From NCBI RefSeq assembly GCF_009377175.1, contig NZ_VJZD01000039.1, positions 1 to 51,684 of the forward strand: 51,684 bases of DNA, given 5' to 3'. The stretch is from Streptomyces adustus (GTDB lineage: Bacteria > Actinomycetota > Actinomycetes > Streptomycetales > Streptomycetaceae). The translations under genes and the position numbers were made by a program. Position 1 is the stretch's first letter. Every line of letters begins with the position of its first letter. Under the pieces are notes generated by a model. It was not told the origin of the DNA. It made no database searches and worked only from the letters and a program-made list of their open reading frames with translations. This document shows positions 17,961 through 26,851 of this stretch, piece after piece.

Positions 17961-18710
17961 CTCTCAGCATGCCCTCAGGAACGCCGTCTACCGTTCGTTG
18001 ACCATGGAGACGGATGGAGACGGGCTGTACGACAGACCACATCCGGGTGAACGCCGCCGTGATCGCCGCCGCGCCGCCCGGGAACCGCGAACCGTTCGCG
18101 CGCCCTCGCGGAGATCGGAATGCTGTGCAATCCCGATAAGGAATTCCGCGGCAATGGACTGCCCGGCGAACCGAATTCGAGACGTGTCCGAAACGGTGCC
18201 GTCATGCATATGAAGAACACGTGCAGCCGGAGATCGTGGAAGGTGAAGATTACGACTCCCGGGTGGGCCGTCGAGGCCGCCGCGGAGATCGGCGCGGGAA
18301 TGGCGGGACGCATCGAGACCACAGGGATCCATGTGGTCGACGATCCGGGTCCGCTGTCGGTGGCCGGAGTCCCGGTGACGTGCGATTCCGGGGCCCGGAC
18401 GGCGGCCGTGCATCGTAGGTCGTCGAAGGAGCCCGCGCGGGTACACGGACACCACTGCCCCGAGCGACGACGGCGCCGCTGACCCCTCGCAGCCGTCGCT
18501 CCCGGGCGGGTTCGACCCCCTGTGGAGTTACTCACAGCAAAATGTCCGCATGGAAGGGTGGAAGGTCTTGCCGCGGCTCGGCTATCACCATCGGTGCAAG
18601 ATGAATGACAGGTTGCGCGCACATATGCGGTGGAGGTCTCTCACCTTGCACAGCGGTAACCAGAAGTGGGACCCTTTCCAAGTTCCCTGTCGCCCCAAGG
18701 TAGGTCACCT
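17961..18710. other. 750-base gap with no confident gene
   Basis: Between the phoD terminators and the cytidylyltransferase gene I see no ORF with normal Streptomyces codon bias. About 18120-18210 is AT-richer than its surroundings. A weakly protein-like frame lies at 18204-18482 (listed separately). The last 200 bases (AGTTACTCACAGCAAAATG onward) are AT-richer and probably contain the promoter of the wall polymer genes, but I could not fix -35/-10 boxes. Confidence 0.5.
18204..18482 (+). CDS. Doubtful small ORF, possibly a decayed gene
   Basis: This frame could encode 92 residues. Its best part reads PGWAVEAAAEIGAGMAGRI ... GPLSVAGVPVTCDSGARTA, with a G/C-rich third position of roughly 80 percent, below that of neighbouring genes. 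It ends in a basic tail (PERRRRR) that looks random. There is no ribosome binding site before ATG 18204 or 18210 and no known motif. It may be a gene fragment or chance. Confidence 0.2.
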   Translation: MHMKNTCSRRSWKVKITTPGWAVEAAAEIGAGMAGRIETTGIHVVDDPGPLSVAGVPVTCDSGARTAAVHRRSSKEPARVHGHHCPERRRRR

Positions 18711-20210
18711 GTGTTCCAGCACATAGCCAAGCCCCGTACCACCGCAGTGATCCTGGCCGGTGGCACCGGCCAGCGGGTGGGTCTGTCGATCCCCAAGCAG
18801 TTGCTGAAGATCGCCGGCAAGGCAGTCATCGAGCACACCCTGACCACCTTCGAGGAAGCCGACTCCATCGACGACGTCATCGTGCTGATGGCGCCCGGCT
18901 ACGTGCCGGACGTGGAGAAGATCGTCGCCAAGGCGGGCCTGAAGAAGGTCTCCAGGATCATCGAGGGCGGCGCGACCCGGAACGAGACCACCGAGCGCGC
19001 CATCGCCGCCCTCGGCGAGGGCCTGGCCGAGGGCGAGGACGCCAACGTCCTCTTCCACGACGCCGTGCGGCCGCTGCTGTCGCAGCGCGTCATCGACGAC
19101 TGCGTGACGGCGCTGGAGCGCTACCAGGCCGTCGACGTCGCCATCCCGTCCGCGGACACCATCATCGTCACGCGCACGCACGGCGAGGACGGCGAGTTCA
19201 TCACCGAGATCCCGGACCGCTCCCGGCTGCGCCGCGGCCAGACGCCGCAGGCCTTCAAGCTGTCCACCATCCGCCGCGCCTACGAGATCGCGGCCGGCGA
19301 CCCCAACTTCCAGGCCACCGACGACTGCTCCGTCGTGCTCAGGTACCTGCCCGACGTGCCGATCCACGTGGTCGCGGGCGACGAGTACAACATGAAGGTG
19401 ACCCAGCCGGTCGACGTCTTCATCGCCGACAAGCTGTTCCAGCTCGGCTCCACCGCCGCCCCGGAGCAGAAGGACGAGGCCGCCTACCGCGAGCTCCTCA
19501 CCGGCCGGACGGTCGTCATCTTCGGCGGCTCCTACGGCATCGGCAAGGACATCGCCGAACTCGCCGAGGCCTACGGCGCGCACGTGTACGCGCTGGGCCG
19601 CTCCACCACCGGCACCCACGTGGAGAACCCGGAGGAGGTCGACGACGCGCTGTCCAAGGCGTACGCCGAGACCGGGCGCATCGACTACGTCGTCAACACC
19701 GCGGGCGTGCTGCGCATCGGCAAGCTGGCCGAGACCGACAACGCCACCATCGAGGAGGCGCTGAAGGTCAACTACCTGGCGCCGGTGCAGATCGCCCGTT
19801 CCGCGTACAAGTACCTCGCCGAGACCAAGGGCCAGTTGCTGCTGTACACCTCCAGCAGCTACACCCGCGGCCGCGCCGAGTACAGCCTGTACTCCTCCAC
19901 CAAGGCCGCCATGGTGAACCTCACCCAGGCCCTGGCCGACGAGTGGGCCGGCGACAGCATCCGCGTCAACTGCGTCAACCCGGAGCGCACCGCCACCCCG
20001 ATGCGCACCAAGGCCTTCGGGCAGGAGCCCGCGGGCAGCCTGCTCTCCTCCGAGGCGGTGGCCCGCACCTCGCTCGACGTGCTGCTGTCCGAGCTGACCG
20101 GTCATGTGATCGATGTCCGCCAGCAGGACCCCACGGCGTCGGCCGGCAAGGCCTCCGGCTTCGAGCAGGCGCTGGCCAGTGTCCTGGACCGTCAGGACGG
20201 CGTGGCATAA
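18711..20210 (+). CDS. Bifunctional cytidylyltransferase / SDR reductase (CDP-ribitol type)
   Basis: The 499-residue protein starts at GTG 18711 with AAGG about 10 bases upstream. Residues 1 to about 235 form an IspD/TarI-like nucleotidyltransferase: ILAGGTGQRVGLSIPKQLL, EGGATRNETTERA, FHDAVRPLL. Residues from about 260 form a short-chain dehydrogenase: VVIFGGSYGIGKD (NAD(P) site), NTAGVL, and the catalytic Tyr-Lys in YSSTKAAMVNL. The same domain order occurs in Haemophilus Bcs1/Acs1, where the SDR reduces ribulose 5-phosphate to ribitol 5-phosphate and the transferase makes CDP-ribitol. The polyol is inferred. True IspD (MEP pathway) is less likely because of the fused reductase and the TagF-type gene next door, 173 bases downstream. 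Confidence 0.85.
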   Translation: MFQHIAKPRTTAVILAGGTGQRVGLSIPKQLLKIAGKAVIEHTLTTFEEADSIDDVIVLMAPGYVPDVEKIVAKAGLKKVSRIIEGGATRNETTERAIAALGEGLAEGEDANVLFHDAVRPLLSQRVIDDCVTALERYQAVDVAIPSADTIIVTRTHGEDGEFITEIPDRSRLRRGQTPQAFKLSTIRRAYEIAAGDPNFQATDDCSVVLRYLPDVPIHVVAGDEYNMKVTQPVDVFIADKLFQLGSTAAPEQKDEAAYRELLTGRTVVIFGGSYGIGKDIAELAEAYGAHVYALGRSTTGTHVENPEEVDDALSKAYAETGRIDYVVNTAGVLRIGKLAETDNATIEEALKVNYLAPVQIARSAYKYLAETKGQLLLYTSSSYTRGRAEYSLYSSTKAAMVNLTQALADEWAGDSIRVNCVNPERTATPMRTKAFGQEPAGSLLSSEAVARTSLDVLLSELTGHVIDVRQQDPTASAGKASGFEQALASVLDRQDGVA

Positions 20211-20224
20211 TTAGCGGCAATTAG

Positions 20225-20292
20225 CCTTAAGTCATTCAGGCCTCTGTGGTTGCCCGTTCATCCGGCATTCGCAGAGGCCTGAGTCCTTAAGG
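20225..20292 (+). terminator. Long-loop hairpin between the cytidylyltransferase and phosphotransferase genes
   Basis: TCAGGCCTCTG (20236-20246) pairs perfectly with CAGAGGCCTGA (20272-20282) across a 25-base loop. CCTTAAG repeats on both outer flanks (20225-20231 and 20285-20292) and can extend the stem after an internal bulge. It may be an attenuating terminator or a processing site within the cluster. Confidence 0.55.
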
Positions 20293-20383
20293 ATTGCACA
20301 GTCTTCACAAGGTGATTTTCCGGCGTATTCCGGACTTTGATTTCGCCCAGACAACCAGCACCCCTCCCAGAGCAGGTTCCTCC

Positions 20384-22492
20384 GTGATATCCACAGCTAT
20401 TCGCGTCGCCCGGGTGGGCAGCGTGGCCGAGCTGGCCGCGGCGGCCCTCATGATGCTGGGCTTCCCCTGCCTCATGCTGGCCGCGCTCGTCCCGAGCGTC
20501 CCCGCCTTCGCGGCCACGGCCGCGGTGACCTACCTGGCGGACCACTATCTGCACCGCAAGGACAGCTACCTGGTCAACCGCCTGAGCAAGGTACGGGCCG
20601 GCCTGTCGACCCGCTTCCTGATCCGCGAGCTGCTCCTGGTCCTGCTGCTCGCCCGCCTGGACCTCGGGGAAGACCTGATCTTCTACGGCGCCATCGCCTG
20701 CTTCATCGCCTTCTACGGCCTCCAGGCCCCGCACGGCGTGCTGGCCACCCTGATCGAGAACCGCCGCCGGATGCCGGTCGCCACCCGCAACGTCGACCTG
20801 GTCTCCCGCATCCGCATCCCGGACGCGCCGCCGCGCCGCCTGCTGAGCCGCGCCGCCGAGAAGATGCTCCACCTCGACCTCGCGGCCGTCGCCGGCCTGC
20901 TGGTCTCCGCGGCCACCGGCCGGACCCTGCCCGGCGCCATCGGCATCGGCGTCACGCTGCTCCTGGGCGCCTTCTACGTCCTCGCGCTCCTGCCCCACCT
21001 GCGCGGCAGGCGGATCCCGCCGAAGGCCGACAAGGTGCTGGGCGCGGTCAGCGGCTGGCTGCGCGAGTACCGCCCGGAGACGGTGCTGTACTTCTCGGGC
21101 TCCAAGGACTCCGCCTACCAGGTCAACATGTGGCTGGAGACGATGGAGCAGCTGGACACCCGGCCGCTGATCCTGCTGCGCGAGCACGTCGTCATGGAGA
21201 AGCTGCTGCCCACCACGGTCCCCGTCATCTGCGTGCCCGGAGGGGTGCACCTGATGAACCTGGACCTGTCGACCGTGCGCGTCACGCTCTACGCGGCGAA
21301 CGTCGGCAAGAACATCCACATGCTGCGCGTCCCCACCATGAAGCACGTCTTCATCGGACACGGCGACAGCGACAAGCTCGCCAGCGTGAACCCGTTCAGC
21401 AAGGTGTACGACGAGGTGTGGACCGCGGGCCGCGCGGGCCGCGACCGCTACGCCATCGCCGACGTCGGTGTCCGCGACGATGACATCGTCGAGGTCGGCC
21501 GCCCGCAGCTGGCCCCGATCCGCACCGCCCAGGACGCGCCGGCCGACGGCCGCTGCCCGACCGTCCTGTACGCGCCGACCTGGGAGGGCTGGGACGACAA
21601 CCCCGGCAACACCTCGATCCTGCTGGCCGGCGAGAACATCGTGAAGAAGCTCGTCGCGGCCGACCCCCCGGTCCGGGTGCTGTACAAGCCGCACCCCTTC
21701 ACCGGCACCCGCAGCGCCAAGGCCGGCGCCGCGCACCGGCGCATCACCGCGCTGGTCGAGAAGGCGGCCGCCGAGCGCGCCGCCGACCCGCGGTTCGCGG
21801 GCGACGCGGCCGCCCAGGCCAAGGCGAAGGCCGAGCTGGCCCGCACCGCCGCCCGGCTCGCCCAGCTGACCGGGCCCGGCAGCGAGCGGGGCGACGAGGC
21901 GGAGGCCGCCCGTGACGGCCTGGTCGACCTCAGGAAGCACGAGGAGGTCGCCCGGCTGCGCGCCGAGTGGAACGACGCCTACTGGCGCTCCTTCGGCACG
22001 GCCGAGCACCGGGTCGTCACCGGCGCCGAGCCCCGCCTGTACGACTGCTTCAACGTCTCCGACGCGATGGTCTCCGACATCTCCAGCGTGGTCTCCGACT
22101 TCATCGCCAGCGGCAAGCCGTACGCGGTGACGGACTCCGCCGGGCTGGGCGTGGAGGAGTTCAAGCGGCAGAACACCGCGGTGCGCGCCGCGGTGATCCT
22201 CTCCAACGACGCGGACCGGCTCGGCGAGCTGCTGGACGCCGTGCGCGACCCGGCCGCGGACCCGCTGGCCGAGGACCGGGGGGAGCTCAAGCGGTACCTG
22301 CTCGGACCGGACGAGCCGACGTCCATCGAGCAGTTCAACGCCGCGGTGGCCGACCTCGCGCTGAAGGCCGAGGCCCGCAACGCGGGCCAGCACTCGCACG
22401 CGGCCCTCGACCAGGCGGTGCCGGCGAGGACCGTACCCGGACAGCGGGTCGCGACGGCCGGTGAGACGGACGGCGTGGCGGCGGCCAACTGA
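20384..22492 (+). CDS. CDP-glycerol/ribitol glycerophosphotransferase family protein (TagF/TarL type)
   Basis: I start this 702-residue protein at GTG 20384; the ribosome binding site is weak (AGCAGG) and an in-frame start at 20294 is possible. The first about 210 residues are hydrophobic, with several predicted membrane helices, unusual for TagF, which is normally peripheral. The catalytic half has the Glyphos_transf features: FIGHGDSDKLASVNPFSK, YAPTWEGW, LYKPHPFTGT, and VSDISSVVSDFIASGKPYA near the end. Such enzymes polymerise polyol-phosphate from CDP-polyol onto a lipid-linked primer at the inner membrane face. The partner just upstream probably makes the CDP-polyol substrate. An insert rich in Ala/Lys/Glu (about residues 455-520) looks coiled-coil. 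Confidence 0.87.
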   Translation: MISTAIRVARVGSVAELAAAALMMLGFPCLMLAALVPSVPAFAATAAVTYLADHYLHRKDSYLVNRLSKVRAGLSTRFLIRELLLVLLLARLDLGEDLIFYGAIACFIAFYGLQAPHGVLATLIENRRRMPVATRNVDLVSRIRIPDAPPRRLLSRAAEKMLHLDLAAVAGLLVSAATGRTLPGAIGIGVTLLLGAFYVLALLPHLRGRRIPPKADKVLGAVSGWLREYRPETVLYFSGSKDSAYQVNMWLETMEQLDTRPLILLREHVVMEKLLPTTVPVICVPGGVHLMNLDLSTVRVTLYAANVGKNIHMLRVPTMKHVFIGHGDSDKLASVNPFSKVYDEVWTAGRAGRDRYAIADVGVRDDDIVEVGRPQLAPIRTAQDAPADGRCPTVLYAPTWEGWDDNPGNTSILLAGENIVKKLVAADPPVRVLYKPHPFTGTRSAKAGAAHRRITALVEKAAAERAADPRFAGDAAAQAKAKAELARTAARLAQLTGPGSERGDEAEAARDGLVDLRKHEEVARLRAEWNDAYWRSFGTAEHRVVTGAEPRLYDCFNVSDAMVSDISSVVSDFIASGKPYAVTDSAGLGVEEFKRQNTAVRAAVILSNDADRLGELLDAVRDPAADPLAEDRGELKRYLLGPDEPTSIEQFNAAVADLALKAEARNAGQHSHAALDQAVPARTVPGQRVATAGETDGVAAAN

Positions 22493-22508
22493 CCGCCCCT
22501 GCAACGGA

Positions 22509-22552
22509 AACGGCGCGGCCCCCGGAGACTCTCCGGGGGCCGCGCCGTTTTT
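22509..22552 (+). terminator. Rho-independent terminator after the phosphotransferase gene
   Basis: A near-perfect 19-base-pair stem (AACGGCGCGGCCCCCGGAG and its complement, loop ACT) runs into five T. This is the clearest intrinsic terminator in the window. Confidence 0.92.
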
Positions 22553-22574
22553 ACCTGTGCTCTTACCGTCCCGG

Positions 22575-22617
22575 TATAACCTGATTTCTCGACGGCAGTT
22601 CTGTGATGTGGATCACG
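22575..22617 (+). promoter_or_regulatory. Candidate promoter and CRP-like dyad before the GT2 gene
   Basis: A -10-like TATAAC (22575-22580) is followed by TGTGATGTGGATCACG (22602-22617), a TGTGA-N6-TCACG dyad one base off the classical CRP half-site pair. If the -10 is used, the dyad would lie at about +17 to +32 and would act as a repressor site. This is pattern matching only. Confidence 0.3.
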
Positions 22618-22714
22618 GATGCGACGGGGCGAGACAACCGCTTGCCGAGACCGCCCGTCTACCAGGTAGCCGGTCGGCTGATTCGAGGGGAAGTTCTCGT
22701 GATGAGGGGGAAAC

Positions 22715-23935
22715 GTGTCCGTGGCGCAGCCTGATGTGAGCGTGATCATCGGGGCGTACGAAGCCATGCCGTACCTGGTCGAGTGCCTGGCGTCGGTCGA
22801 GGCGCAGACCCTCGACCCGGCACGCGTCGAGGTCATCGCGGTCGACGACGGTTCCACCGACGGCACCGGCGAGTACCTGGAGGAGTTCGCCGCCCGCGCT
22901 CCCATGACGGTCACGGTCATCCGGCAGGAGAACTCCGGCGGCCCCAGCGGCCCGCGCAACGTCGGCCTCGACAAGGCCACCGGGCGCTACGTCTTCTTCC
23001 TCGACGCCGACGACCGGCTCGGCCCCGAGGCCCTGGAGCGCATGGTCGCCATGGCCGACGAGAACGGCACGGACGTCGTCCTCGGCAGGATCGAGGGCGT
23101 CAACCGCAACGCGCCCAAGTCGATGTTCGGCAAGACGCTGAAGCGGACCGACGTCTACTCCTCCAACATCAAGTTCACCCTCAGCGCGCAGAAGCTGTTC
23201 CGCCGCGCCCTGCTGGAACGCCACGGCATGCGCTTCGACGAGTCGCTGTGGACCGGCGAGGACGCGCTGTTCACGATGGAGGCGTATCTGCGCGCCGACG
23301 GTGTCTCCGTGGTCGCCGACCACACCTGCTACTACCTGGTGGGCCGTGACGACGGCAAGCATGTGACCAAGAGCGGCAGTTACAAGCTGCGCTTCGACTC
23401 GGCGCGGGCGCTGATGGAGCTGCTCGCCCGGATGCTGCCGCCCGGCGCGGAGCGGGACGTGCTGATGGTCCGCCCGTTCCTGGTCACCCTGCTGCCGCAG
23501 TTCGGGCCGGTCTTCCTCAGGAACGACGAGGAGACCCGGCGCACCAAGATGGAACTGGCCCGGCCCCTGATGGACGCCCACTGGAACGAGGGCGTCGCCC
23601 AGCGGCTGCGGGTCCACGAGCGGCTGCGGCTGTACCTGGTGGCCCGGCAGCGCCCGGACCTCCTCATGGACGTGATCCAGTTCATCAAGGACAAGCGGGA
23701 GCCCGCCCCCGTCCTGAAGAAGGGCAACACCCGGCTCTACCTGGCCTACCCGCACTTCCGCTCCAAGGCGGCCGGTGTGCCCGACCGTGTCTACCTCGCC
23801 GAACCGCGCGAGGCCAAGGAGTACCCCGGCTGGCGGAAGAGTCCGGCGGAGTCGTTCCTGCGGAAGGCGGTACGCAAGGTACGGCGCCGGCTCTCCCGGC
23901 TGCGGACGGCTCCGCGCAGCGCCGCGGTCGGGTGA
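22715..23935 (+). CDS. Family 2 glycosyltransferase, probably wall polymer decorating
   Basis: The 406-residue protein starts at GTG 22715 (GGGGGAAAC upstream). The GT-A domain, residues 8 to about 230, has VSVIIGAYEAMPYLVECL, VDDGSTDGT, NSGGPSGPRN and the DxD motif FLDADDRL, then TGEDALF. The C-terminal about 170 residues are helical and end in a basic tail (KVRRRLSRLR), suggesting membrane or polymer association. The architecture resembles teichoic acid glycosyltransferases such as TarS/TarP. With CDP-polyol and polymerase genes upstream, sugar addition to a polyol-phosphate polymer is the likely job. Donor sugar and linkage cannot be read from the sequence. It has its own promoter region after the terminator at 22509. 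Confidence 0.85.
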   Translation: MSVAQPDVSVIIGAYEAMPYLVECLASVEAQTLDPARVEVIAVDDGSTDGTGEYLEEFAARAPMTVTVIRQENSGGPSGPRNVGLDKATGRYVFFLDADDRLGPEALERMVAMADENGTDVVLGRIEGVNRNAPKSMFGKTLKRTDVYSSNIKFTLSAQKLFRRALLERHGMRFDESLWTGEDALFTMEAYLRADGVSVVADHTCYYLVGRDDGKHVTKSGSYKLRFDSARALMELLARMLPPGAERDVLMVRPFLVTLLPQFGPVFLRNDEETRRTKMELARPLMDAHWNEGVAQRLRVHERLRLYLVARQRPDLLMDVIQFIKDKREPAPVLKKGNTRLYLAYPHFRSKAAGVPDRVYLAEPREAKEYPGWRKSPAESFLRKAVRKVRRRLSRLRTAPRSAAVG

Positions 23936-23990
23936 ACGGCCGGCCGGGAGGGTGCGGCGATGCGCCGCCGCACCTCTCGGCTCCGCGGGG

Positions 23991-25382
23991 TTACTTCGAC
24001 TTCAGCGCCTGCCGCAGCGGACGTCCGACCGCCCGCCGCGCCCGCCGGTAGATCGAGGGCGCGGGAAGCGCCGCCTTGGCGGCGGCCTTCGCGCCGGACC
24101 GCGCCTTGACCAGGTCCCGCTTCAACTGCGTGTTGTGGGTGTCCAGTTCGGTGATCCGCTGCTGAAGCCACCCGAACCGGCTGGTCAGGGAGGCCAGGTC
24201 GGCGTCGATCCACGGGCGCACGCCCGCCGGGAACGACAGCGACCGCAGCTTCTTCTCGAAGGCCGCGCCGCCGTCGCCGTGCGTGAAGGTGTTCTCCAGG
24301 CCGTTCTTGTCCAGGAACGAGGTGAAGCGGTCGAAGCGCTGCTTGTGATTGCCGGTCAGCGGGCCGAAGTCCGACTGCTCGTACAGCTCGGCCGGGTCGA
24401 GGTCCGCGGGCACCTCGCTCAGCAGCCGGTGCGGGATCTCGAAGTAGCGGCACAGCTCCAGCGTGCGCGAGTCGAAGGCCAGCACGGTCGCGGGCGTTCC
24501 CGCCAGCAGCGCCGCGATGTTGCCGTGGATTCGCGATCCGAACGAGTAGTCGAAGCCCTTCAGGTCGTCGATCCAGGTGACCGGGTCGACGTAGACCCGG
24601 GCCTTGCCCTCCCGGTACATCGGGTGGTCGGGGTGGGTCGGCATCTCGGTCATCCGGCCGGCCGGGGAGTTCACGTCCCGCCAGTGCAGCTGCTTGGCGT
24701 CCGTGAGGTTCTGGCCGATGTACATCAGGTTCGGGTACCGCTCGTGGGCCCGATCGATGATCTTCTTCAGGCCGCCGCCGCGCACCGCGGCGTGCGAGCC
24801 GTTCACCGCCACCCGGGAGTCCGCGGTCAGCGCAGCCGCCCGCTTCTCGACCGGGAGCCGGTCGCCGTGCATGAACATCGACGGGCAGCCGATCACCTCG
24901 ACGTCCCGGAAGCCCATGTCGTTGAGGTACTTCTCGGTGAACTCGCCGCGCACGCCGATGGACGCGCTGCGGTCCAGGACCGCAGCGCAGAAGGCGCGGA
25001 CGCTGGGCTCCATGGCCTTCAGCCTCGCCTGGTCGTACGTCAGGCCGGACTGCGCGCCGACCCCGACGACCACGACCGGGATCTTCAGCTTGTTGATCAG
25101 CCGGGTCAGCCGTTGCAGCCCGGGCTCGAACGACGGCCGGAAGGCGTTCGCGAGCGGCACGACGAAGGCGTCGTACTCCTCGTTGATCCGCCCCGCCGCG
25201 GCCACCTCGGTCCGCATGCCGTTGGAGACCACCTCGGTGCCGGGGGTCTCGAGGATCTTGTGCGTGGCGTCGCTGAAGATCAGGTTGCCGGAGTTGGTGG
25301 CGATCACGTCGCGGTGGAGGGCTTCCTCGACGCCGAGGACGTCGAAGGGGCTCTTCCCTGATCTCAGGAGTATGCGCTTCAC
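23991..25382 (-). CDS. Polysaccharide pyruvyl transferase family protein
   Basis: I start this 463-residue protein at GTG 25382 (VKRILLRSGKSPFDV), since the reading before it is AT-rich and not protein-like; GTGs at 25403 and 25412 are alternatives and none has a clear ribosome binding site. Features include VVVVGVGAQSG, IGVRGEFTEKYLNDMG, VIGCPSMF and SFGSRIHGNIAALLAGTP, the last being the conserved His-containing pyruvyl transferase motif (CsaB/PssM family). The C-terminus adds a coiled-coil-like segment and a basic tail. Such enzymes transfer pyruvate from phosphoenolpyruvate to make acidic ketals on sugars. It converges with the GT2 gene 55 bases away and may pyruvylate the same polymer. 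Confidence 0.85.
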   Translation of the reverse strand: MKRILLRSGKSPFDVLGVEEALHRDVIATNSGNLIFSDATHKILETPGTEVVSNGMRTEVAAAGRINEEYDAFVVPLANAFRPSFEPGLQRLTRLINKLKIPVVVVGVGAQSGLTYDQARLKAMEPSVRAFCAAVLDRSASIGVRGEFTEKYLNDMGFRDVEVIGCPSMFMHGDRLPVEKRAAALTADSRVAVNGSHAAVRGGGLKKIIDRAHERYPNLMYIGQNLTDAKQLHWRDVNSPAGRMTEMPTHPDHPMYREGKARVYVDPVTWIDDLKGFDYSFGSRIHGNIAALLAGTPATVLAFDSRTLELCRYFEIPHRLLSEVPADLDPAELYEQSDFGPLTGNHKQRFDRFTSFLDKNGLENTFTHGDGGAAFEKKLRSLSFPAGVRPWIDADLASLTSRFGWLQQRITELDTHNTQLKRDLVKARSGAKAAAKAALPAPSIYRRARRAVGRPLRQALKSK

Positions 25383-25595
25383 GGGGTGAACTGTAGGTGG
25401 CACGACGATCACATTAAATTTAAATAGGCTTTGATTTCCAGTCGTAACCTGTACAACTTCTTTGCCATGTGCAATGCGTAAGCGGAAGGTCACCGCACGT
25501 CCTGTCCGCGAGGTGGACCGATGCGCGCCACCCGGCCCGCTTCGCGTAGATTGCCGGGCGGGACGCCAGACCTACGCGAGGGGACGTCGAGCAAG

Positions 25596-26723
25596 GTGGC
25601 AGGGGCAAGGCAGGCCGTGGGCGAGGCCCGCAGGATCGTCGTCAAAGTGGGTTCCTCGTCACTGACCACCGCCGCCGGCGGACTGGACGCCGACCGCGTC
25701 GACGCGCTCGTGGACGTCCTCGCCAAGAGCCGCAGCGGGGGAGAGCGCGAGATCGTCCTCGTCTCCTCCGGCGCCATCGCCGCCGGCCTCGCCCCGCTGG
25801 GCCTGCGCCGCCGCCCCAGGGACCTGGCCCGCCAGCAGGCCGCCGCGAGCGTCGGCCAGGGCCTGCTCATGGCCCGCTACACCGCCTCCCTCGCCCGCCA
25901 CGGCGTCCGCGTCGGCCAAGTCCTGCTGACCGCCGACGACATGAGCCGCCGCGCCCACCACCGCAACGCCTCCCGCACCCTCGACAAGCTCCTCGCCATG
26001 GGCGCACTCCCCGTCGTCAACGAGAACGACACCGTCGCCACCGACGAGATCCGCTTCGGCGACAACGACCGCCTCGCCGCCCTCGTCGCCCACCTCGTCC
26101 ACGCCGACCTGCTCGTGCTGCTGTCCGACATCGACGGCGTGTACGACGGCGATCCCGGCAGGCCCGGCACCTCGCGGATAGCGGAGGTGCACGGCCCCGC
26201 CGACCTGGCGGGCGTCGAGATCGGCAGCGCGGGCAAGGCAGGCGTCGGCACCGGCGGCATGGTCACCAAGGTCGAGGCGGCCCGGATCGCCGCCGCCGCC
26301 GGCATCCCCGTCGTCCTCACCAGCACCGTCCACGCCGCCGAGGCCCTCGCCGGCGGAGACACCGGCACCTACTTCCACCCGGCAGGCAAGCGCTCCGCCG
26401 ACCGGCTGCTCTGGCTCCAGCACGCTTCCACCCCGCAGGGCTCCCTGACCCTGGACGACGGAGCCGTGCGCGCCGTCGTCGAACGCCGCAAGTCGCTGCT
26501 CCCGGCCGGAATCGCCGCCGTCGAGGGCGAGTTCAGCGCCGGAGACCCCGTCGAACTGCGTGACGGCACCGGGCGCGCGGTGGCCCGCGGACTGGTCAAC
26601 TTCGACGCCAAGGAGATCCCCCGGCTGATCGGCCGCTCCACCCACGAGCTGGCGCGCGAACTGGGCCCCGCGTACGAACGCGAGATCGTACACAGGGACG
26701 ACCTGGTGATCCTGCACCCGTAA
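25596..26723 (+). CDS. proB: Glutamate 5-kinase
   Basis: I start this 375-residue enzyme at GTG 25596 (GAGGGGA 11 bases before); GTG 25617 is also possible. It has the amino acid kinase fold (IVVKVGSSSLTT; VLVSSGAIAAGL; VNENDTVATDEIRFGDND; LLSDIDGVYDGDP; GTGGMVTKVEAA) and a C-terminal PUA domain (about residues 280-368). It phosphorylates glutamate in the first step of proline synthesis; the product is passed to ProA, encoded about 1 kb downstream. The family is feedback-inhibited by proline. In many actinobacteria proB follows obg directly; here phoD and the wall polymer genes lie between. Confidence 0.95.
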   Translation: MAGARQAVGEARRIVVKVGSSSLTTAAGGLDADRVDALVDVLAKSRSGGEREIVLVSSGAIAAGLAPLGLRRRPRDLARQQAAASVGQGLLMARYTASLARHGVRVGQVLLTADDMSRRAHHRNASRTLDKLLAMGALPVVNENDTVATDEIRFGDNDRLAALVAHLVHADLLVLLSDIDGVYDGDPGRPGTSRIAEVHGPADLAGVEIGSAGKAGVGTGGMVTKVEAARIAAAAGIPVVLTSTVHAAEALAGGDTGTYFHPAGKRSADRLLWLQHASTPQGSLTLDDGAVRAVVERRKSLLPAGIAAVEGEFSAGDPVELRDGTGRAVARGLVNFDAKEIPRLIGRSTHELARELGPAYEREIVHRDDLVILHP

Positions 26724-26851
26724 ACCGGGTCGAACGGGCGCTCCCGGTGGGGGACGTTCCGTGAAACCGCCACGCGAAGCCTCCCGGCCTGCTGAACTTT
26801 GACCCAGGGAACAATCCGCAGGAGCACTGCGCTGGCGCGAAGGAGGCCGTA

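Noticed and set aside
16114..18213. A 699-residue plus-strand frame overlapping phoD
   Set aside because: Arg/Pro/Gly-rich frame-shifted reading of phoD with no recognisable domain.
18711..19420. Cytidylyltransferase domain considered as IspD of the MEP pathway
   Set aside because: Fusion to a reductase and adjacency to a TagF-type enzyme favour CDP-ribitol synthesis.
22602..22617. CRP-like dyad considered a firm regulatory site
   Set aside because: A single 16-base match is expected by chance at this window size; listed only as a low-confidence feature.
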